Part shown: piece by piece, positions 61,156 to 64,000 of the stretch
Layout: each line of letters begins with the position of its first letter
Numbering within the stretch: the first letter of the stretch is position 1
Assembly (NCBI RefSeq): GCF_019423325.1
Contig: NZ_JAHZBQ010000001.1
Coordinates: 310,001-374,000, forward strand
DNA from: Campylobacter sp.
GTDB lineage: Bacteria; Campylobacterota; Campylobacteria; Campylobacterales; Campylobacteraceae
Reading direction: 5' to 3'
DNA length: 64,000 nt
The notes under the pieces: generated by a model
What the model saw: the letters and a program-made list of their open reading frames with translations, nothing else
Told to the model about the DNA's origin: nothing
Databases searched by the model: none
Translations under genes and position numbers: made by a program

Positions 61156-62538
61156 TTAAAATTTGCGGCTTCGTAGTACCGCCTCCGCCTCCGTAGCGTC
61201 TTTTAAAATCTGCTCTTTAAGCTGCGCTAGATCGCTAAATTTGCGATTTTCACGTAGGAATTTTATAAATTTCACGCAAGCAAATTTCGCGCCGCTGTTT
61301 TTGTCCGCAGCCTCTAAATTTTTATTTTCGACGCCCAAGCTCTCGCTCGCCGCAAAATTTTGTGTAGAAATTTCAGCCGAATTACACGCCGAAATTTCAT
61401 CTAAATTTTGCGCAGAATGTGCGGCTTGCCCCCCGCAGCACGGCGCGTGATCTTGCGCGGAATTTAAACCCGCCTCAAAGCCTGCAAAGTCCCCTAAAAT
61501 GTGCGTTTCAAGTGCAAAAGCTCCGTCGGTGCTGAGCCTATGCCCCAAGAAGCTCACGCTTGCAAATTCCTTGCTTCCAGTGCGCGCCAGGGTCGCATAC
61601 ACGCCGCTTTTTGGCATAAAATAGCCGCTCGCATCAAGATTTAGCGTCGCTACGAATTCCCGCGCCCCGCGCCCCTGACCGCGCACTACGCGTCCGCAGA
61701 TCTCGTAATTTCGCCCTAAAAGCTCCGCCGCCTCTTCGCACCGACCGCGCGATAAAAGCTCTTTGATCCTGCTTGAATGCACGCCGCCGCCGCTTAAGCA
61801 AAACTCTCCTACGACGCAGGTTTGCCCGCGAAATTCGCGCCTTAAAAACTCCGCGCCCCACGCCCTATCACACCCAAATCTAAAGTCCTCGCCTACGACG
61901 ATTTTTTGTAGATTTATGAAATTTTGCCTTAAAAGTGCGATAAATTCGCCTCCGCTAAGGCTTTTGATAGCGCGTAGATCGCAATAAAAAATCTTTTTGT
62001 TCGTAAATGCCTGCCGTGACGCAAAAGGGGTTAGCTTCGTGCCACCTCCTGCTAGGATTACGATTATTGCGCCGTGCTCGCCTAGGCGCTCAAATAATTT
62101 TTGATGTCCAAGGTGCATGCCGTCGAAGTTACCGATCGCTACAGCGCGCACATTATCGCGGTTTGCGCCTTGTAGCGTTGCGAAAATCTCGCCACGTGTG
62201 AACTGCTCGCTTAGGCGCGCACGCAGCACTTCCGCACAAGCAGGAAGCGTGCCTTGAGCTTGCGCGTCTACGCCATTGCCGCAAGTGCCGCCATAAGCCG
62301 TTTCGTTACTGCAAGCGGCGTCGGTGTCTGCTTCATCTGCGCGGTGCGCATCGCCGGTTTTGTTTTCGCTCAACTCTTGCCTTGGACGTTTGATATTTTG
62401 AGATGAATTCTCCCAATTGCTTGTGAAATTCTGTTCCGTAAAATTTTTCAAGCTGGAATTCTGTGCTACGAAATTTTGCTCTTTAAAATTCCGCAGCGAA
62501 GCCTCTGTATGGTCTTTGCCTGATTTTTGATTAGCCAT
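61156..62538 (-). CDS. ribF: Riboflavin kinase/FMN adenylyltransferase RibF with two insertions
   Basis: Makes FMN and then FAD from riboflavin. 460 residues against about 280-310. The nucleotidyltransferase motif GNFDGMHLGH is at residues 136-145, the SSRIKELL-type segment near residue 250, and the kinase-domain GxVxxGxxxGR-like site at VVRGQGRGAREF. Residues 1-105 are an extra low-complexity N-terminus. Its DNA (62426-62491) has RAATTY every 15 bp, encoding NFKEQ, NFVAQ, NSSLK, NFTEQ, NFTSN. A second low-complexity insertion, around residues 350-410, interrupts the C-terminal kinase domain between HILGDF and KFIKFLRENRKF. The ATG at 62538 overlaps the stop of the lipocalin gene by 1 bp. Confidence 0.93.
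   Translation of the reverse strand: MANQKSGKDHTEASLRNFKEQNFVAQNSSLKNFTEQNFTSNWENSSQNIKRPRQELSENKTGDAHRADEADTDAACSNETAYGGTCGNGVDAQAQGTLPACAEVLRARLSEQFTRGEIFATLQGANRDNVRAVAIGNFDGMHLGHQKLFERLGEHGAIIVILAGGGTKLTPFASRQAFTNKKIFYCDLRAIKSLSGGEFIALLRQNFINLQKIVVGEDFRFGCDRAWGAEFLRREFRGQTCVVGEFCLSGGGVHSSRIKELLSRGRCEEAAELLGRNYEICGRVVRGQGRGAREFVATLNLDASGYFMPKSGVYATLARTGSKEFASVSFLGHRLSTDGAFALETHILGDFAGFEAGLNSAQDHAPCCGGQAAHSAQNLDEISACNSAEISTQNFAASESLGVENKNLEAADKNSGAKFACVKFIKFLRENRKFSDLAQLKEQILKDATEAEAVLRSRKF
62426..62491 (-). repeat. 15-bp-periodic RAATTY array in the ribF N-terminus
   Basis: AATT cores at 62427, 62442, 62457, 62472 and 62487, exactly 15 bp apart. Each is within a RAATTY hexamer (AAATTC, AAATTT, GAATTC, AAATTT, AAATTC). 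The spacer sequences differ from copy to copy. Confidence 0.95.
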
Positions 62539-63050
62539 TATTGCTGCTTCGTCCAGACGATTTTTTTGGTGTCGTAGCCACTGTGCTTCGCCTTTTTGAG
62601 ATAGAGGATGCGGATCGGCTCGGGCAGGGTTTTGGTGCGCGATAGGATGTAAAGCTCGCTCGTATCGGCGCCGAAGATCAGGGCGTAGCGATAGTCGCCG
62701 TCCACCTGCGCCACGCGGTAGAGTGAGTCGGAAATCATGCCTTTTTGATAGAGCAGGCCTACGCTTTTATCGCCCGCAAACTCCAATACGTGCTGCTCGT
62801 TTTCGATTTTACCAGAGCTTGTCTTAGCGGTTTTTAAAAGATTGATCGTAGAGTTTTTATCGATAAAGCACTCGTACGCGGTGTTTTGCAGCTCGCCACT
62901 GCCCTTCATGCGGGCGATCTCGTACCAACCGCCGCTAAATTTAGCGATGTCGAAGTTTTTTACGATCGGCGCTTTTGGGCTCAGGCTTTTGGCGCATGAG
63001 CCCAAAAATAGCGCGCAAAACGCCAATATAATTAAGTTTTTAAATTTCAT
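62538..63050 (-). CDS. Lipocalin family lipoprotein (Blc-like)
   Basis: 170 residues. Lipoprotein signal with lipobox LGSC (Cys about residue 19). The lipocalin signature follows: VKNFDIAKFSGGWYEIARMKG (in pieces), including the G-x-W motif at GGWYEI. Later strands are LLYQKGMISDSLYRVAQVDGDYRYALI and YILSRTKTL. Bacterial lipocalins such as Blc bind lysophospholipids in the outer membrane. It is placed between tlyA and ribF, where C. jejuni has none, so it is an inserted gene. Overlaps tlyA by 11 bp. Confidence 0.88.
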   Translation of the reverse strand: MKFKNLIILAFCALFLGSCAKSLSPKAPIVKNFDIAKFSGGWYEIARMKGSGELQNTAYECFIDKNSTINLLKTAKTSSGKIENEQHVLEFAGDKSVGLLYQKGMISDSLYRVAQVDGDYRYALIFGADTSELYILSRTKTLPEPIRILYLKKAKHSGYDTKKIVWTKQQ

Positions 63051-64000
63051 CGTTCATCCTTTTTAGAAGATAGAAAAATTCCCTATTTCCCTCTTTACCC
63101 GTGATTTTGCAGGCGCTAGCGTACAGTACAGTAAGCCCCAGCTCGGCGCATAGTCGCTCAAATTTCGCCCGTGCGGCGCGCACTGCTTTTTCGTCCCTGA
63201 GCACGCCTTTTTTATTTCGCTTGATCTCCGTGCCGACTTCAAATTGCGGCTTAAATAGCACGATGAGAGCGCTTTTTGCAAGGCTTGCGAGGCTTTTTAG
63301 GATCAAATTTAGCGAGATGAAGCTCACGTCGCAGGTGATGAGATCAAATTTCTTCTCGCTTGCAAACTCCCTGATGTCGGTGTTTTCGCGCACGATCACG
63401 CGAGGATCGCGCCGCAAAATTTCGCTTAGCTGCGAGCTGCCGACGTCAAGCGCAGTCACGCTCTTTGCGCCGCGCTGCAATAAAATTTGCACAAACCCGC
63501 CGGTGCTACTGCCCACGTCCAAAACATCTGCTCCAGCTAAATTGAAAATATCTTTTTGCGAGGGCTTTGTTTGTACCAGCTCCGCGCTGCTTTCTCTGCG
63601 GCACATGCCCGCCTTGCCACCCGATTTGGAAGCTTTCGCCGCATTTAAAATCTCTGCCGTATCGGCGCCCGCGTCCGTTTGCAAAAGCCCTACCGTCTCG
63701 GCTCCTGTGCTCGTCTGTAAAAATTCCACCGTTTGCTTGCCTGCACCGGTTTGTAAAAGCTCCGCCGTATCGGCATTAGTTTTTGCGGTACGGATCGCCT
63801 CGGTAGTTGCTTTAGCGCTCTTTGTCGTCGCGGCAGCCGCGCTTGGAATTTTATCAGCCTCGTTCGCGCCTAAAATTTTATCCGTAGCCGCAAAATCTGC
63901 ACTTGAAATTTGCGTTGTTACTGCGCCCGCCTTTTGCGTAGCTGCCGCTTTACTATCCGCTCTTTTTGCGGTACTGCGCGGCTTTGAAATTTCTGCCGCC
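63040..64000 (-). CDS. tlyA: TlyA-type rRNA 2'-O-methyltransferase/hemolysin with insertion (5' end beyond window)
   Basis: 2'-O-methylates cytidines in 16S and 23S rRNA (C. jejuni TlyA). The FtsJ-like methyltransferase domain is visible at DVLDVGSSTGGFVQILLQRGAKSVTALDVG, DLITCDVSFISLNLIL, FKPQFEVG and KEGNREFFYLLKR. The frame is open to the window end (64000), so the N-terminal S4 domain lies outside. Between the two domains is an Ala/Thr/Lys-rich block of at least 100 residues, including four 12-residue tandem repeats at 63634-63777. An internal GTG at 63729 is not the start. Confidence 0.9.
   Translation of the reverse strand, partial: AAEISKPRSTAKRADSKAAATQKAGAVTTQISSADFAATDKILGANEADKIPSAAAATTKSAKATTEAIRTAKTNADTAELLQTGAGKQTVEFLQTSTGAETVGLLQTDAGADTAEILNAAKASKSGGKAGMCRRESSAELVQTKPSQKDIFNLAGADVLDVGSSTGGFVQILLQRGAKSVTALDVGSSQLSEILRRDPRVIVRENTDIREFASEKKFDLITCDVSFISLNLILKSLASLAKSALIVLFKPQFEVGTEIKRNKKGVLRDEKAVRAARAKFERLCAELGLTVLYASACKITGKEGNREFFYLLKRMNDEI
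63634..63777 (-). repeat. Four-unit 36-bp tandem repeat in tlyA
   Basis: Units of 36 bp starting at 63777, 63741, 63705 and 63669 encode NADTAELLQTGA, GKQTVEFLQTST, GAETVGLLQTDA and GADTAEILNAAK. In DNA the units differ by many substitutions. Confidence 0.9.

Noticed and set aside
63040..63729. tlyA starting at the GTG at 63729
   Set aside because: This GTG is in the middle of a 12-residue tandem repeat, and the same frame is open to the window end, so the start lies beyond 64000.
1300..64000. tRNA genes in the gene-free spacers
   Set aside because: I looked for T-loop (GGTTCRA) and acceptor-stem patterns in all large spacers and found none I could fold.

Overview
The window comes from a Campylobacterota chromosome, almost certainly the genus Campylobacter. 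The evidence is the gene content and several gene orders I recognise from C. jejuni: ilvC / polysaccharide deacetylase / dprA / ruvX; glcD / plasminogen-binding-domain protein / M23 peptidase; an Rrf2 regulator divergent from rpsO; and tlyA / ribF / cmoA. Base composition is much richer in GC than C. jejuni, which points to the higher-GC oral group (C. gracilis, rectus, showae, curvus). C. gracilis is my best guess, but the species is not decided by what I can see. I found no tRNA, rRNA, insertion sequence, prophage or CRISPR array.

Layout. 1-9 kb: the 3' part of argS, a Sel1-repeat protein, then a patchwork of small genes of unknown or immunity-like families (DUF3137, DUF4299, SMI1/KNR4, DUF1963). 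9.6-16 kb: proC divergent from ilvC, a divergent polysaccharide deacetylase, dprA, ruvX and an EthD-domain protein. 16.5-24 kb: a second Sel1 protein, glcD, a plasminogen-binding-domain protein, an M23 peptidase, mgtE, a Nudix hydrolase and an alpha/beta hydrolase. 25-30 kb: a tight operon of TRIC-type channel, argD, MidA-like methyltransferase, a small protein, rsmD and a TIGR02757 protein. 31-39 kb: a TSUP transporter, ridA, a second SMI1/KNR4 gene, MOSC, AGCS and LCM-type methyltransferase genes. 39.6-53.8 kb: the main metabolic unit. 54-64 kb: an orphan TRAP binding protein, an Rrf2/DHH operon, rpsO, cmoA, ribF, a lipocalin and tlyA (cut by the window end).

The metabolic unit is a complete formate hydrogenlyase system. 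A selenocysteine formate dehydrogenase (fdhF, in-frame TGA with a recognisable SECIS hairpin) is transcribed divergently from an eleven-gene operon, hyfABCEFGHI-hycH-hycI-focA. The operon encodes the electron-transfer proteins, the [NiFe] hydrogenase, antiporter-like membrane subunits, maturation factors and a formate channel. No HyfD gene is present. The operon promoter carries a perfect CGTCA-N6-TGACG palindrome centred near -41.5, and a Crp/Fnr-family regulator gene lies just beyond the operon's terminator.

The most unusual property of the window is the DNA around and inside the genes. Intergenic stretches of 0.3-1.2 kb are packed with the palindromic hexamers RAATTY (AAATTT, AAATTC, GAATTT, GAATTC), about 20 times the random expectation in the example I counted. 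The same motif fills low-complexity insertions inside otherwise conserved housekeeping proteins (the deacetylase, RibF, RsmD, ProC). In ribF it recurs exactly every 15 bp. RAATTY is the motif whose methylation by CtsM licenses DNA for natural transformation in C. jejuni. I propose, as inference, that it behaves here like an uptake signal spreading through intergenic DNA and tolerated protein loops. A second class of insertion (TlyA, alpha/beta hydrolase, SMI1/KNR4) is rich in Ala/Thr/Glu and mostly lacks the motif.
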